Source: Desulfovibrio gilichinskyi
GTDB lineage: Bacteria > Desulfobacterota > Desulfovibrionia > Desulfovibrionales > Desulfovibrionaceae
DNA length: 64,000 bases
Assembly: GCF_900177375.1 (NCBI RefSeq)
Contig: NZ_FWZU01000006.1
Coordinates: 62,001 to 126,000 of the forward strand
Direction of reading: 5' to 3'
Below are positions 47,584 to 56,655 of this stretch, piece by piece. The translations under genes and the position numbers were made by a program. The notes under the pieces are model-generated. The model was not told the DNA's origin, searched no databases, and saw only the letters and a program-made list of their open reading frames with translations. Every line of letters begins with the position of its first letter. Position 1 is the first letter of the stretch.

Positions 47584-47613
47584 GCGATAATCTCTAATAT
47601 GCTTTCTTGTCAA
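47584..47613 (-). promoter_or_regulatory. Putative dsrC promoter
   Basis: A perfect TTGACA (47608-47613) on the minus strand with TATCGC at 18 bases (47584-47589, three of six matches). The -35 box is convincing and the -10 weak. Confidence 0.4.
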
Positions 47614-47648
47614 TAATGTTCCATCAAAATACGTATAAAAATTAGAAC

Positions 47649-49379
47649 TTATTTACCATCAAGCAGTTGTTCAAGGTGAACTCTTGCGTACTCAAGACCT
47701 GGCTCCAGTTCGAGAGCAGTTCTTAAATATTCAGCAGCTTCTTCAGTCTCGCCCATAAACTTATAACATAGTCCCAAATTAGCTAAATCGGAAGCGGAAC
47801 CGTTATCTATGGCCAGCGCTGACTTAAAGTCTTCGGCTGCAATAGAGTAATCACCTGCTTTAAATTTAGCAACTCCGCGCAGATTAAAATACTCCTTAGC
47901 TTCATTATCAAGTTCAATAGCACGATCAAGAAAAGGAGTCACTTCATTCCACCTTTCCTCCAAAGACATGGCATAGGCAGTATAGAATGCTGATAACGCC
48001 TTTTCTTCGTTACCGGGCTGCTCTTCGATCGCCAAAGTGAACATATCTGCGGCTCTTGAAGTATCACCGCTGCGCAGAGCAAGCATCCCTTCAAAAAACG
48101 GAATAAAATAATCATCTTCATAAATATCTGAAATAACGTCCAAACCTTCACCGGCGAGATCTATAGCGACCTTTTCAGACAAAATCCGTCCGACAAAAAG
48201 ACCTAAACTTGCATGCGGAGTGCGTTCTCTGAAACGAAATCCCGGTACAAAATTATAGTTGGCAGAGACGCCTAAATCAGGATGAGTGATATCAACGGTG
48301 TAAAGCGTATAATCTTGATCATTCAGCCCCGTAGCAAGCGTCATGAGTTCATCGTAGATATCGGCATGTTCTACGGTCGGGAGACTGTCCAGCGGTACGC
48401 GAGCCCCTTTGACAAGCCAGTCAGCCTGATCCAGTTCTGTAAATTTAGGAAGCCCGGAAGCTTCATAAACACGACCGGTTTCAAAATCACCGGCAAGCTG
48501 AGCAACTTCAGTGAATGCCCTTATTGCAGCTTTTGACGGACATGAAGAAGTTCCGGCAGTGAACACAATCTCACTCATTCCCGGAAAAGTTGAAGGGTCC
48601 CAAGCTGTCACTGCTACAGTCGGTAGCGGCATTCCTAACGAAAAATCATTTATGATGTATTTGATTCCGTTATCTTCAAAACACTTGCACAGATTTGCAA
48701 GAACAGGGTCCGTACACGAGGAAGGATCAATACATGGAACATCTTCCCTGTCCCGGTCAATAACAGCGCAAACATGCCTTTCGACAAGCTCGCTGCTGCC
48801 TTGAAGAACAGATTCTTCAGGAGTGTTGCCAGCGGACGAGCCATTAAATTCATTTAAAATTTTAAACCAGTCCAGTGGAACATATTCTGTTTCTCCGGTG
48901 AGCACATTAAGAGCCGGATGAAAATGCCAGCGCACTAAATCAAGAATGACTCTTGCTTTGGCAGGTTCCATTTCTTCTTCAACAGACTGAAGGATCTTTT
49001 CAATCGAAATAACTTTACCGGGCCAAAGTTCTTCAGCTTCACTATATGTTGCAAGAGTAAAATTTTCAGGATTATTCCAGAAGCTGAAAAAACTGAATCT
49101 TTCCACAAGTTCCATTAATGCAGAGGCTTCCGCCTGTGAAACCGAAGCACCCTTCCCCATCTGCTTCCGGGTAGGCATTATCGCACGCGCGGCAGGTCCG
49201 CATTCACTGATGAAAACCGGAATTCCTAGCCGTCCGGTATCGATTTTGCGGGTACATCCGAGTACACCTTCGCATTTCTGTTCCAATAATTTTTTAACAC
49301 GTGAAACAGTTTCTTCTGGTGAAACAGCTTTATCCTGATCAGTAGTGTAAGCTTTCGGACAGGATTTAAGTTTAATCAT
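47649..49379 (-). CDS. YcaO-domain protein with C-terminal TPR repeats
   Basis: A 576-residue protein. The YcaO part (about residues 1-400) shows ASALMELVERFSFFSFW and then FNGSSAGNTPEESVLQGSSE followed by LVERHVCAVIDRD, which are the ATP/Mg-binding motifs of the family. YcaO enzymes activate amide bonds to make azolines or thioamides, or act with partners on ribosomal proteins. The C-terminal 150 residues are TPR repeats, for example FYTAYAMSLEERWNEVTPFL and the end ASDLANLGLCYKFMGETEEA. It overlaps the upstream methyltransferase gene by eight bases, so they form a pair. No TfuA or RiPP precursor is evident. Substrate unknown. Confidence 0.85.
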   Translation of the reverse strand: MIKLKSCPKAYTTDQDKAVSPEETVSRVKKLLEQKCEGVLGCTRKIDTGRLGIPVFISECGPAARAIMPTRKQMGKGASVSQAEASALMELVERFSFFSFWNNPENFTLATYSEAEELWPGKVISIEKILQSVEEEMEPAKARVILDLVRWHFHPALNVLTGETEYVPLDWFKILNEFNGSSAGNTPEESVLQGSSELVERHVCAVIDRDREDVPCIDPSSCTDPVLANLCKCFEDNGIKYIINDFSLGMPLPTVAVTAWDPSTFPGMSEIVFTAGTSSCPSKAAIRAFTEVAQLAGDFETGRVYEASGLPKFTELDQADWLVKGARVPLDSLPTVEHADIYDELMTLATGLNDQDYTLYTVDITHPDLGVSANYNFVPGFRFRERTPHASLGLFVGRILSEKVAIDLAGEGLDVISDIYEDDYFIPFFEGMLALRSGDTSRAADMFTLAIEEQPGNEEKALSAFYTAYAMSLEERWNEVTPFLDRAIELDNEAKEYFNLRGVAKFKAGDYSIAAEDFKSALAIDNGSASDLANLGLCYKFMGETEEAAEYLRTALELEPGLEYARVHLEQLLDGK

Positions 49380-50100
49380 TTTTACGAGCTCCCATTTTTA
49401 TAAGAGAAATGAGGGTCTTCCCGTCATTATCATCTCCGGCAAAAGGAACTTCCTGCCGCATTAAACGGTATTCTTTTTTAGCTTCTTCAAAAAAAAGTCG
49501 CCCCGCACGCTTTTTATCCATTGCAAGCAAAGCTTCTGACCCAGCGTCCCTACTGATGTGCTTATCTACAAAATGATAAAAAGGAATTTGGATACTTTCC
49601 TGATAAAGGACTTCACAACCTATAATATAATTAAACTTTTCACCCAGATCATCATTACAGAAATCGACTTTCTTTACGGTGATTTTATCATCGAGATTAT
49701 TACGGAGAGCATTAAGACGGCAGAAAAGCAGTGCATCGTCATCAATATCAGATAAGACGACATTATAGCCGCGACTGGCCGCGACAAGACCGCAGAGCCC
49801 ACCGCCGGCTCCGACTTCTAGAAAAGTTGCATTTTCAACAGGCGAAAATTTAAGGAGATAAACACCGAGAACCATGCAGGAAGGCCAAATTTTAGCCCAC
49901 AGTGGCAGATCAATTTTTTTACCGCCTCTCGCCTTATCAATCAGCCGATCCAGATAAGCAGGCATATCGACAACTTGAGCCACCTCAATTGTTTTCACGC
50001 CAAGTTTAACAGTCTCAAATTTTATTGCACCGAATTTATTACGGGCTGCCGCAAGCAGTTCATCGAATGAAGATTCAGGATTTAAGGCTATATTATTCAA
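49372..50100 (-). CDS. Class I SAM-dependent methyltransferase (METTL/PrmA-like)
   Basis: A 242-residue enzyme. The start is taken as TTG at 50100 because AGGAGG lies six bases upstream, whereas the farther ATG at 50160 has no such site. Motif I is ATFLEVGAGGGLCGLVAASR, followed by VVLSDIDDDALLFCRLNA and NYIIGCEVLYQE, matching the protein or nicotinamide methyltransferase-16 group that includes METTL-type and ETFB/eEF lysine methyltransferases. It is translationally coupled to the YcaO-TPR gene. The target is not deducible. Confidence 0.78.
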   Translation of the reverse strand: MNNIALNPESSFDELLAAARNKFGAIKFETVKLGVKTIEVAQVVDMPAYLDRLIDKARGGKKIDLPLWAKIWPSCMVLGVYLLKFSPVENATFLEVGAGGGLCGLVAASRGYNVVLSDIDDDALLFCRLNALRNNLDDKITVKKVDFCNDDLGEKFNYIIGCEVLYQESIQIPFYHFVDKHISRDAGSEALLAMDKKRAGRLFFEEAKKEYRLMRQEVPFAGDDNDGKTLISLIKMGARKND

Positions 50101-50287
50101 GGATTTCCTCCTATGAAAGTTCGATTCTATTTTTTGTGTGTCAAAAAAAAGGACAGGCAAATTCTACTCATGACTAGTATAGATAAACATTATCTGCGCG
50201 AAAAAGGAGTAATCATTAACGACAAGACGGTCAACACCCTGTCTTGCGGTGAAGTAAAAAAGAAGGTTTATATTTTAAAAAGGCACA

Positions 50288-50318
50288 AAAAAAGGGTCGG
50301 TCATTACTGACCGACCCT
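50288..50318 (-). terminator. Terminator of the tRNA cluster
   Basis: The stem AGGGTCGGTCA (50293-50303) with TGACCGACCCT (50308-50318) and a TTAC loop is followed by seven T on the minus strand, just past the last tRNA. Confidence 0.92.
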
Positions 50319-50327
50319 GAATTCTCT

Positions 50328-50402
<75 letters not shown>

Positions 50403-50406
50403 AAGC

Positions 50407-50481
50407 TGGAGGCGACATCCGGATTTGAACCGGAGAATGGAGGTTTTGCAGACCTCTGCCTTACCGCTTGGCTATGTCGCC
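50407..50481 (-). tRNA. tRNA-Cys (anticodon GCA)
   Basis: A 75-base cloverleaf with encoded CCA. The acceptor GGCGACA pairs with TGTCGCC, the anticodon loop CTGCAAA presents GCA, and GGTTCAAATCC is the T arm. Only four bases separate it from the following tRNA-Gly, so the transcripts are processed from one precursor. Confidence 0.97.
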
Positions 50482-50495
50482 TAAGAAAAAAAAGA

Positions 50496-50570
50496 TGGAG
50501 CGGGAAACGAGATTTGAACTCGCGACTTCAACCTTGGCAAGGTTACACTCTACCGCTGAGTTATTCCCGC
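50496..50570 (-). tRNA. tRNA-Gly (anticodon GCC), first copy
   Basis: A 75-base cloverleaf with encoded CCA, first in the transcript. It has the same acceptor and GCC anticodon as the other Gly copy. Fourteen bases, mostly A/T on either strand, separate it from tRNA-Cys. Confidence 0.97.
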
Positions 50571-50921
50571 TCACAAAAAGCGAAGCAGAACTTAACCCTT
50601 GAGTTAATCTCTGTCAACAACTTTTTTTCTTTTTTTTGAATTTTTCTTTAAGTTCAACCTGCTTAGCTATGCTTAATGCAAATAAACTTAAATCAAAAAT
50701 TTTCAATGAACTAATTGCGTCAACCGAGATCAGCTTTTAGGACAGCCCAAAACTTTTGTCAACCGATTTATATTTTTAATTTATTTATATTTTTAATAAC
50801 ATTTGCTACAGTTTCACTTTACTTTTTAACCTTCTTTGCGATAAGACCTTTCATCTTTAAAAGCTTAATGTTGTCGATGTAATTATTTAAATAAACTTCT
50901 CCAAGAAGGGAGGTTAACGAT
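50571..50921. other. Intergenic region between tRNA cluster and dksA
   Basis: About 350 AT-rich bases. It contains the putative tRNA promoter on the minus strand and the dksA ribosome-binding site (GGGAGG at the right end). I see no gene or further structure that I can support. Confidence 0.65.
50590..50617 (-). promoter_or_regulatory. Putative promoter of the tRNA operon
   Basis: A perfect TTGACA (50612-50617) on the minus strand with TTAAGT 16 bases downstream (50590-50595). It lies 20 bases before the first tRNA-Gly, the correct distance for a short leader. Confidence 0.5.
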
Positions 50922-51284
50922 ATGGACCAGAAAGACTTAGCATTTTTCCGCGAATCTCTGAATCAAAACCTTAATGAGATTTTGCAGAAAGGACAGGAAA
51001 CTATCGAAGATATGACAGAGTCCGGCGAAACATACGCTGACCCTGCCGATCGTGCTACGGCCGAATCCGATAGAGCTTTTACTTTGCGCCTAAGAGATAG
51101 AGAACGTAAGCTCATTAAAAAAATTCAAAAGGCGATTAAACGTATTGATGACGGCGACTTCGGTTTCTGTGTTTCATGCGGAGATGACATCTCAATTGCT
51201 CGCCTTAAAGCTCGTCCTATGACAACTCTTTGCATTGCATGTAAGAGTAAACAGGAAGAGGAAGAACAAAATCGCGGAGACTAA
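50922..51284 (+). CDS. dksA: DksA/TraR C4-type zinc-finger transcription regulator
   Basis: A 120-residue protein of DksA layout. The coiled coil (about residues 10-75) contains the acidic tip region TYADPADRATAESDRAF. The zinc finger is CVSCGDDISIARLKARP followed by CIACK, that is C-x2-C-x17-C-x2-C. It binds the RNA polymerase secondary channel with ppGpp to control rRNA and amino-acid genes. GGGAGG lies upstream of the ATG. It is followed 18 bases later by the RqcH-like gene. Confidence 0.92.
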   Translation: MDQKDLAFFRESLNQNLNEILQKGQETIEDMTESGETYADPADRATAESDRAFTLRLRDRERKLIKKIQKAIKRIDDGDFGFCVSCGDDISIARLKARPMTTLCIACKSKQEEEEQNRGD

Positions 51285-51302
51285 TCTTCCGGATAACACC
51301 TA

Positions 51303-52817
51303 ATGGACGCACACTTCTTCCGTGCCCTGACACGTGAGCTTGAGGAAAACCTTAAGGGACGCAGGGTAGAAAAAATATTTGCTCCGGCTGACGGAGTATG
51401 GACTTTTGCGCTCCAATCTACAGGTGGAAAAGAATTCTTGCTATTCAGGCCCGCCAAATCGGTGGGCCTTTTTTTTATTTCAAAGGTAAAACCGCTCAAT
51501 CCTGCAAACCCGACCGGCACAGTAATGTGGCTGCGAAAAAGACTTTCAGGCCGAAGGATATTTGAAACAATCCATGACTGGGTTAATCTTCGCGTGGCAT
51601 TCACCCTTTCTCCGGGAAGAGAACCGGGCAGATACAGATTCCTTTTATTTGATATGAAAAAAGGAGTTTCTCTTGTTCATGAACTCCCCCAAGACTTCGC
51701 GCAACCGGTAGACTGGCCTTCGTTTGCAGATATCCAGGATACCGCTGAAATCTGGAAAGAATTCCCGCACATTTCTCCCCCACTGCGCAAGGCTCTGAGT
51801 AATCTGACACCTCCAGAAGCTCAAAAATTACTGGATAAGCTTAAGAATGGAGAAGCTGATACTTTTTACCTTACAACTGAAGGTAAAGACGAGTTAATGC
51901 CCCCACGCGTATGGCCTGACTCAAGCTCAAACCAACAGATATTTTCTTCCGCCATTGAAGCCGCCTCAACTTATGGAGAAAAAGTGCTATTTCCGACCAT
52001 GGAACGCCTTGAGAATTCAGAAGACAAACAGGCTCTTAAATCCGGCAAAAAAAAATTCAAGAAAGTGATGGATAGAATTGCTGAAGAAGAAGCCAGACTG
52101 CACACACTTTTAAGTCGAAAAATCGAAGCACAGGCTCTCCAAGCAGAAATGTACCGCCTAAAATCTTTGAGAGAACTTGATAAAGTTACGGTTACACATC
52201 CTGAGCTCGGTAAAATGGTCGTAAAGCTGGACCCTACTCTTACTCCCGCTGAAAACATGACTAAAATTTTCAAGCTTTCGGCTAAAGCTCAAAGAGGGCT
52301 TAAGCATATGGAACGCAGAAAAGCAGAAGTCGAAGCTGAGCAGGAAGAATTTCTACAGTCAAACCTGTTGCCGCCTTCAAACAATGACAAAAAAAAGACA
52401 AACATTGAAATTCCTAAAAAATATAAGGATATCGCAGTTGGTCTTTTTGTGTCTTCAGATGGGTTTCTTATGATACGCGGAAAAAACAGCAAAGCAAACC
52501 ATGACTTACTCAGTAAGGTTTCATCTGTTTTTGACTATTGGTTCCACGTCGAAGGGGGACCGGGATCGCACGTTATATTGAAGAGAGATCACCCGGGGCA
52601 CGAAGTGCCTGAAACAACTTTTAATGAAGCAGCAACGCTTGCAGCTATCAAAAGTTACAGGTGTGACGATTCAAAAGCGGATGTAATGTGCGCACTTGTT
52701 AAGGATGTTCGCAATAGAAAAGGAGCGGCTCCGGGGCAGGTTGCCGTGGATAATGTCAGCCGGGTTCTGCACGTAAAAATTGACCATTCGCTTGAAGAAT
52801 CTCTAGCAAAAAAATAA
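51303..52817 (+). CDS. NFACT/RqcH-like ribosome quality control protein
   Basis: A 504-residue protein. NFACT-N is at about residues 1-200, a helical coiled-coil region at about 240-345, and NFACT-R in the C-terminal part with YWFHVEGGPGSHVILKRDHP and the end GAAPGQVAVDNVSRVLHVKI. Related proteins bind split 50S subunits and recruit tRNA-Ala to tag stalled chains. The DR-type motif of RqcH is not cleanly visible, so activity is not assured. A terminator-like hairpin with an eight-T run lies within its first 60 codons (51447-51476). It lies directly after dksA. Confidence 0.85.
   Translation: MDAHFFRALTRELEENLKGRRVEKIFAPADGVWTFALQSTGGKEFLLFRPAKSVGLFFISKVKPLNPANPTGTVMWLRKRLSGRRIFETIHDWVNLRVAFTLSPGREPGRYRFLLFDMKKGVSLVHELPQDFAQPVDWPSFADIQDTAEIWKEFPHISPPLRKALSNLTPPEAQKLLDKLKNGEADTFYLTTEGKDELMPPRVWPDSSSNQQIFSSAIEAASTYGEKVLFPTMERLENSEDKQALKSGKKKFKKVMDRIAEEEARLHTLLSRKIEAQALQAEMYRLKSLRELDKVTVTHPELGKMVVKLDPTLTPAENMTKIFKLSAKAQRGLKHMERRKAEVEAEQEEFLQSNLLPPSNNDKKKTNIEIPKKYKDIAVGLFVSSDGFLMIRGKNSKANHDLLSKVSSVFDYWFHVEGGPGSHVILKRDHPGHEVPETTFNEAATLAAIKSYRCDDSKADVMCALVKDVRNRKGAAPGQVAVDNVSRVLHVKIDHSLEESLAKK
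51447..51476 (+). terminator. Terminator-like hairpin inside the RqcH-like gene
   Basis: A nine-pair stem, AGGCCCGCC (51447-51455) with GGTGGGCCT (51461-51469), has a five-base loop and one G-U pair and runs directly into eight T on the coding strand. It encodes codons 49-58 of the protein. Premature termination or attenuation is inference. Confidence 0.6.
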
Positions 52818-52846
52818 TCTGATTTTCAAACCGGACAGCAATACAA

Positions 52847-53854
52847 CTAAGCCGTTTTCGAAAGCGTAGACTGATTAAGCATTGCAAGGACCATATTCTG
52901 CTCCTGCGTTAAACGCTCAGTCACGCTATTTTGTACCGCACCTGTCGAAGATGCAAACTGGTCCTTACGCTCACCGTAAATCTCTTTAACAAGTTCAGAT
53001 GGAAAGCCTTTTTCCGTAGCCTGCGACGACAGTTTATTAAGTGCCCGCGAAATCATGTTGGAAGCTCCGGTAGCCCCGTGCTGGACTGATGTGCTCCAAA
53101 GCACTTCACGAAGAGGTCCCGGCAACTTATTAACATCAATGCCGGTCTGCTCCAGGATTTTCTTAACAGCCGGGTCGTAATGGCTGCTGCGAATAAAATC
53201 ATGTTGCATCTTTTCAAAATTTACAGGATCTTCCGCGGCTATCTTACGCCATTCATCAGGCATTCTGCCGCGTTTGGACCCAGTATTTGCCGGACCGGAA
53301 AGTTCAAGTCTTTCGGCGAGTTCAGGATTTTTATTCTTCAAAAAATCTATAAACTGTTCCATTGAGCCTGTGTTGGATGCAATTTGATATTTCCCGTATG
53401 AGGTTCCGCCCACGCGGTCATACCCTATGGCGGAGACTCCTTGAGATCCTGACTCAAATTTAGCAGAAAGTTCTCCTGCAACTTCAGGTTCAGCAGGAAT
53501 TGACATATTTTTGACAGAATTTAAATCAAAAGAGTTGGTAATAATGCCATACTGATTCGCTGAAAGAGCTGATTTACCAACTCTGTTTTTATGCAAACCT
53601 TCAATTGAATTCAAAGTTGTCAGAGCCTCAAGCATCAGAGCATTGTTCATAACACCCATATCCATTCCCTGTCCGGAATACCCTTCGTCATCCCGGTTGT
53701 CAGAGAACATGCGCCCTGCCGCAGCCATCTCCATATCAAACCCCCCTGCTTTATCTTTCAAAGCCGCAAGGTTGGACTTACTGGCCGCAGCAGTTCCTGA
53801 GGAATTCCCGAGCATCTTCATTACCGATGCGATATTATCATTAATATTGGTCAT
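52847..53854 (-). CDS. Lysozyme-like glycoside hydrolase-fold protein
   Basis: A 335-residue protein. The ATG at 53854 has GAGGG upstream, whereas the earlier TTG has none. The N-terminal 110 residues are low in hydrophobics and rich in Asn, Ser and Met, without a recognisable domain or signal peptide. From about residue 128, LSAKFESGSQGVSAIGYDRV and TSYGKYQIAS resemble the E-S-G...S-Y-G-x-Y-Q pattern of phage-tail or VgrG-associated lysozyme folds, with Glu134 as the likely acid. LREVLWSTSVQHGATGASNM supports this. Flagellar (FlgJ-like) or phage-tail origin is possible; neighbouring genes do not decide it. Confidence 0.55.
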   Translation of the reverse strand: MTNINDNIASVMKMLGNSSGTAAASKSNLAALKDKAGGFDMEMAAAGRMFSDNRDDEGYSGQGMDMGVMNNALMLEALTTLNSIEGLHKNRVGKSALSANQYGIITNSFDLNSVKNMSIPAEPEVAGELSAKFESGSQGVSAIGYDRVGGTSYGKYQIASNTGSMEQFIDFLKNKNPELAERLELSGPANTGSKRGRMPDEWRKIAAEDPVNFEKMQHDFIRSSHYDPAVKKILEQTGIDVNKLPGPLREVLWSTSVQHGATGASNMISRALNKLSSQATEKGFPSELVKEIYGERKDQFASSTGAVQNSVTERLTQEQNMVLAMLNQSTLSKTA

Positions 53855-53934
53855 GGCTTTTCCCTCTGTCAAAAAATATTATTTCAATATCAGGGATGCA
53901 CCAAGTATACCAACATTAAAAAAACTTTTAATAC

Positions 53935-56625
53935 TTACTTTTTCTTGCTCTTTTTAGTCTTCTTACCTTTTTTACCCTTACCGCCTTTGTCGTTGTCCTT
54001 ATCCACTTCTCCATACGCGAATAATTCACGTTTCCGCTTTTCAAAAACAACTGCGGCTTTGAACGCCGAAAGAGCTAAAGCTAAGATGCTAAGGATAAGG
54101 ATTAATCCTTTTTGAAATTCCCATTTCTGCCGAATGATCATATCAATCAGGAAATTCGAATGAACATTTGTGGAATAATAAACAAGTAAAGGAATGCAAA
54201 GCAACGCCAATCCCAAAAAAATTACTTCCAGCCAGATAAAGTTCCGACCAAGAAGCATGATAAAAAGAGTTGAATCTCTGACAACCCGTAAAGTAACTAA
54301 TCTTCCTTTTAATTTTCTGAGCCTGTCTTCAATCTGAATCAAATATTTCTGTGTTTTTCTAAACGTGTCAGCAACATTTAAAGATTGCGACTTGATCCAA
54401 TGAATCTTTGTGGCGCAATAATTAAAATCACCATTAAACTCTGTGAGCAATTTAGGAAACGGAAACCATGAAGCTTCTCCGCGAATTTCTATAAGTTGGT
54501 CTCTGAAAATTTCTATTTTTTTATTAATAACCTTAATTTCATACTCAACTCTTTTTTCAATCTCTTCTTTGAGTTTGGCAATTCCGGTAATAAGATGGCT
54601 GAAAGCAACATAATTTTTAACTTTGGCCAGCCTGCTCATTCTCTCCATAAATTGTGCTGCATCGGCAGCAAATTCATGACCGTCCTCAAACCACTGTGAA
54701 ATATCAGCCGAAAGCGATTCAATTCCGGAAGCAACTTCTTTAGCATTCGCCTCAGCAGTATCCCATAACCCGCCAAGAGCCTGAAGAATAATCATTCTAC
54801 CCCTGTCAAGTTCCGGATCTATCAATATTCGGTTGAAAAAATGAGGCTCTTTACTGATAATATCTGTAAAATAACTGATAGCCTGTTCGGAAAAACCCAT
54901 TTTAACCATGCATATTGCTCGACGATATTGAGGCTCAAGCCAGTTCGGACAAATACTGAAAGCTCTTTTATACAGATTACTGGCAGCACTGAAATCTCCG
55001 CTGACCTCCTGCAATCTGGCCTGCAAATATGAAAAATATGCCTGCTGTAATGGAGAAAAACACAATCTTTCAGCTTCCTGCCAATAGAAAGCCGCCTGCT
55101 CTGTTTCGCCGAGTTCCAGTTGGAGAAAACCCATTAAAGACCTAGGCTGGTAAGCTCGGCTGAACCTTATCATGGCATTCTTAACAAGAACTTCAGCTCC
55201 ATTTAAATCTCCGCTTACTAAAGATTCAAAAGCCGACCAGATAAGTTCCCCCTCTTCAGGACTCTGTTCATATATACCGCTAGGCCATTCTTTACCCCTT
55301 GTCCGCCAAACCATATATAATGTACGGAGCTGAGAAACAGAATTAATACTGAAAAGAGCGTTGGTAATGATACTTTCGTAGCTGCTGCCTGAGTTCAAAA
55401 GTTTAGTGAACTCTGCAACTATATTTTCTTTCCCCTGCATTCCAACATCAATGCTCTGAAAACCTTCCGTAAATTTATCACTGTTTATTGCTGCAAGCAG
55501 CTTCCATACATTTTGATCAAGTCCTTGCAATGCTCTACTCGGGCACTCTACTGTCGTATGATTTTTCATACCGCAATAAAAGCAATCAGCATGTTCACCG
55601 ATTGAAACTCTACGTGATATCGTAACGTCCATAGAGTCAGAACCGCTGTTCTCAAAACCTTTATTAAGGCTTATATTGCACCAGCCCTCTAAACTTTCCT
55701 GCTCACTTCCGAATCTTACTTCATTAATAGCAAAATCTTTACCAAGAAGATAAGCATCTCTGTATCTTAGATGAGGACAATCCGGTGTAAGTTTATCCCA
55801 ATCCAAGCTGATTTTTCGTATAACTTCTTCATTAAAGCTCATCCCTTTTTGAGGGATTAAAGCCATAACTGTCGGCCAGTAACTGATATCCTCGCCTTCT
55901 TTATTTCTTACTTTACTTATAAGAATTAAAAGATCACGTAAAAAAGTTCTAAGCAACGATAACGACGGAACAGGGAGTATCACGCGCACTTCAGAAGTAA
56001 TATACTGGATGCCGAGCTTTTGTAACAACACCTGTATTTCAGAGAAAAAGGATCTCCACCCTTTAATAAAATCCTTGTCCGAAGGATTTCCCACCGGAAT
56101 TAAAATAAAATACCAATTCTGAAGCGACTCATATCCCAGACCTTGATCAGGTATTAATTTCAGCCAGCCTGATTTCGAAAGGCCGCTTGGAGATCTCTCG
56201 GCCTCAAGGTTCAACCCGGAAATTGTCTTCACCTCAGCACTTAACTGCGGGTGGACCAGAACTTCAAATTCATTGGGAAGAGCCACTTCTTGATTTGTAA
56301 ATTCATCGGAAACATTCAGCGAAAGATTCAATTTGTAATCTACCAACAAAGTGGCCGGCATAAGCTGGGCAAAAACAGGCATCGGATTAAGTTTTGACCA
56401 GATTTGCAACCTCGACAAAACACGAAACACATCATTACTGAAAAAAAACCAGTACGACTGATTTGTTCCTTCCTTCATCAGCATTCCGCCAAAATCGCTC
56501 ATGCTGCGTGAAACGGAATCGTCAAGAGTCCCTCCCCACACCATCCATACACCGTAACCGCGATTAACCATTCGAGAATGGCTGACAACTGGAAGATTTT
56601 CAAATAAGCTGGCAATCTGATACAA
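53935..56625 (-). CDS. TPR membrane protein with a CCHC zinc knuckle
   Basis: An 896-residue protein I cannot assign to a family. Residues 348-361 match a retroviral-type zinc knuckle exactly (C-x2-C-x4-H-x4-C), with FYC, GMKNH and TTVEC in order. TPR-like helices occupy about 480-600, including AFYWQEAERLCFSPLQQAYF and FSAASNLYKRAFSICPNWLE. Two membrane segments are near 765-795 and 845-865, and the C-terminus is a Lys-rich tail of about 20 residues. The N-terminal 330 residues contain no motif I know. The start is close to and divergent from moaE. Localisation with both ends cytoplasmic is plausible. Confidence 0.7.
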   Translation of the reverse strand: MYQIASLFENLPVVSHSRMVNRGYGVWMVWGGTLDDSVSRSMSDFGGMLMKEGTNQSYWFFFSNDVFRVLSRLQIWSKLNPMPVFAQLMPATLLVDYKLNLSLNVSDEFTNQEVALPNEFEVLVHPQLSAEVKTISGLNLEAERSPSGLSKSGWLKLIPDQGLGYESLQNWYFILIPVGNPSDKDFIKGWRSFFSEIQVLLQKLGIQYITSEVRVILPVPSLSLLRTFLRDLLILISKVRNKEGEDISYWPTVMALIPQKGMSFNEEVIRKISLDWDKLTPDCPHLRYRDAYLLGKDFAINEVRFGSEQESLEGWCNISLNKGFENSGSDSMDVTISRRVSIGEHADCFYCGMKNHTTVECPSRALQGLDQNVWKLLAAINSDKFTEGFQSIDVGMQGKENIVAEFTKLLNSGSSYESIITNALFSINSVSQLRTLYMVWRTRGKEWPSGIYEQSPEEGELIWSAFESLVSGDLNGAEVLVKNAMIRFSRAYQPRSLMGFLQLELGETEQAAFYWQEAERLCFSPLQQAYFSYLQARLQEVSGDFSAASNLYKRAFSICPNWLEPQYRRAICMVKMGFSEQAISYFTDIISKEPHFFNRILIDPELDRGRMIILQALGGLWDTAEANAKEVASGIESLSADISQWFEDGHEFAADAAQFMERMSRLAKVKNYVAFSHLITGIAKLKEEIEKRVEYEIKVINKKIEIFRDQLIEIRGEASWFPFPKLLTEFNGDFNYCATKIHWIKSQSLNVADTFRKTQKYLIQIEDRLRKLKGRLVTLRVVRDSTLFIMLLGRNFIWLEVIFLGLALLCIPLLVYYSTNVHSNFLIDMIIRQKWEFQKGLILILSILALALSAFKAAVVFEKRKRELFAYGEVDKDNDKGGKGKKGKKTKKSKKK

Positions 56626-56655
56626 AACAACAACTCCTTACTCACCGGAGAGATT

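Noticed and set aside
50113-50310. 65-codon plus-strand frame between the methyltransferase and the tRNA cluster
   Set aside because: It contains part of the tRNA terminator region, has no ribosome-binding site and no known match; probably chance.
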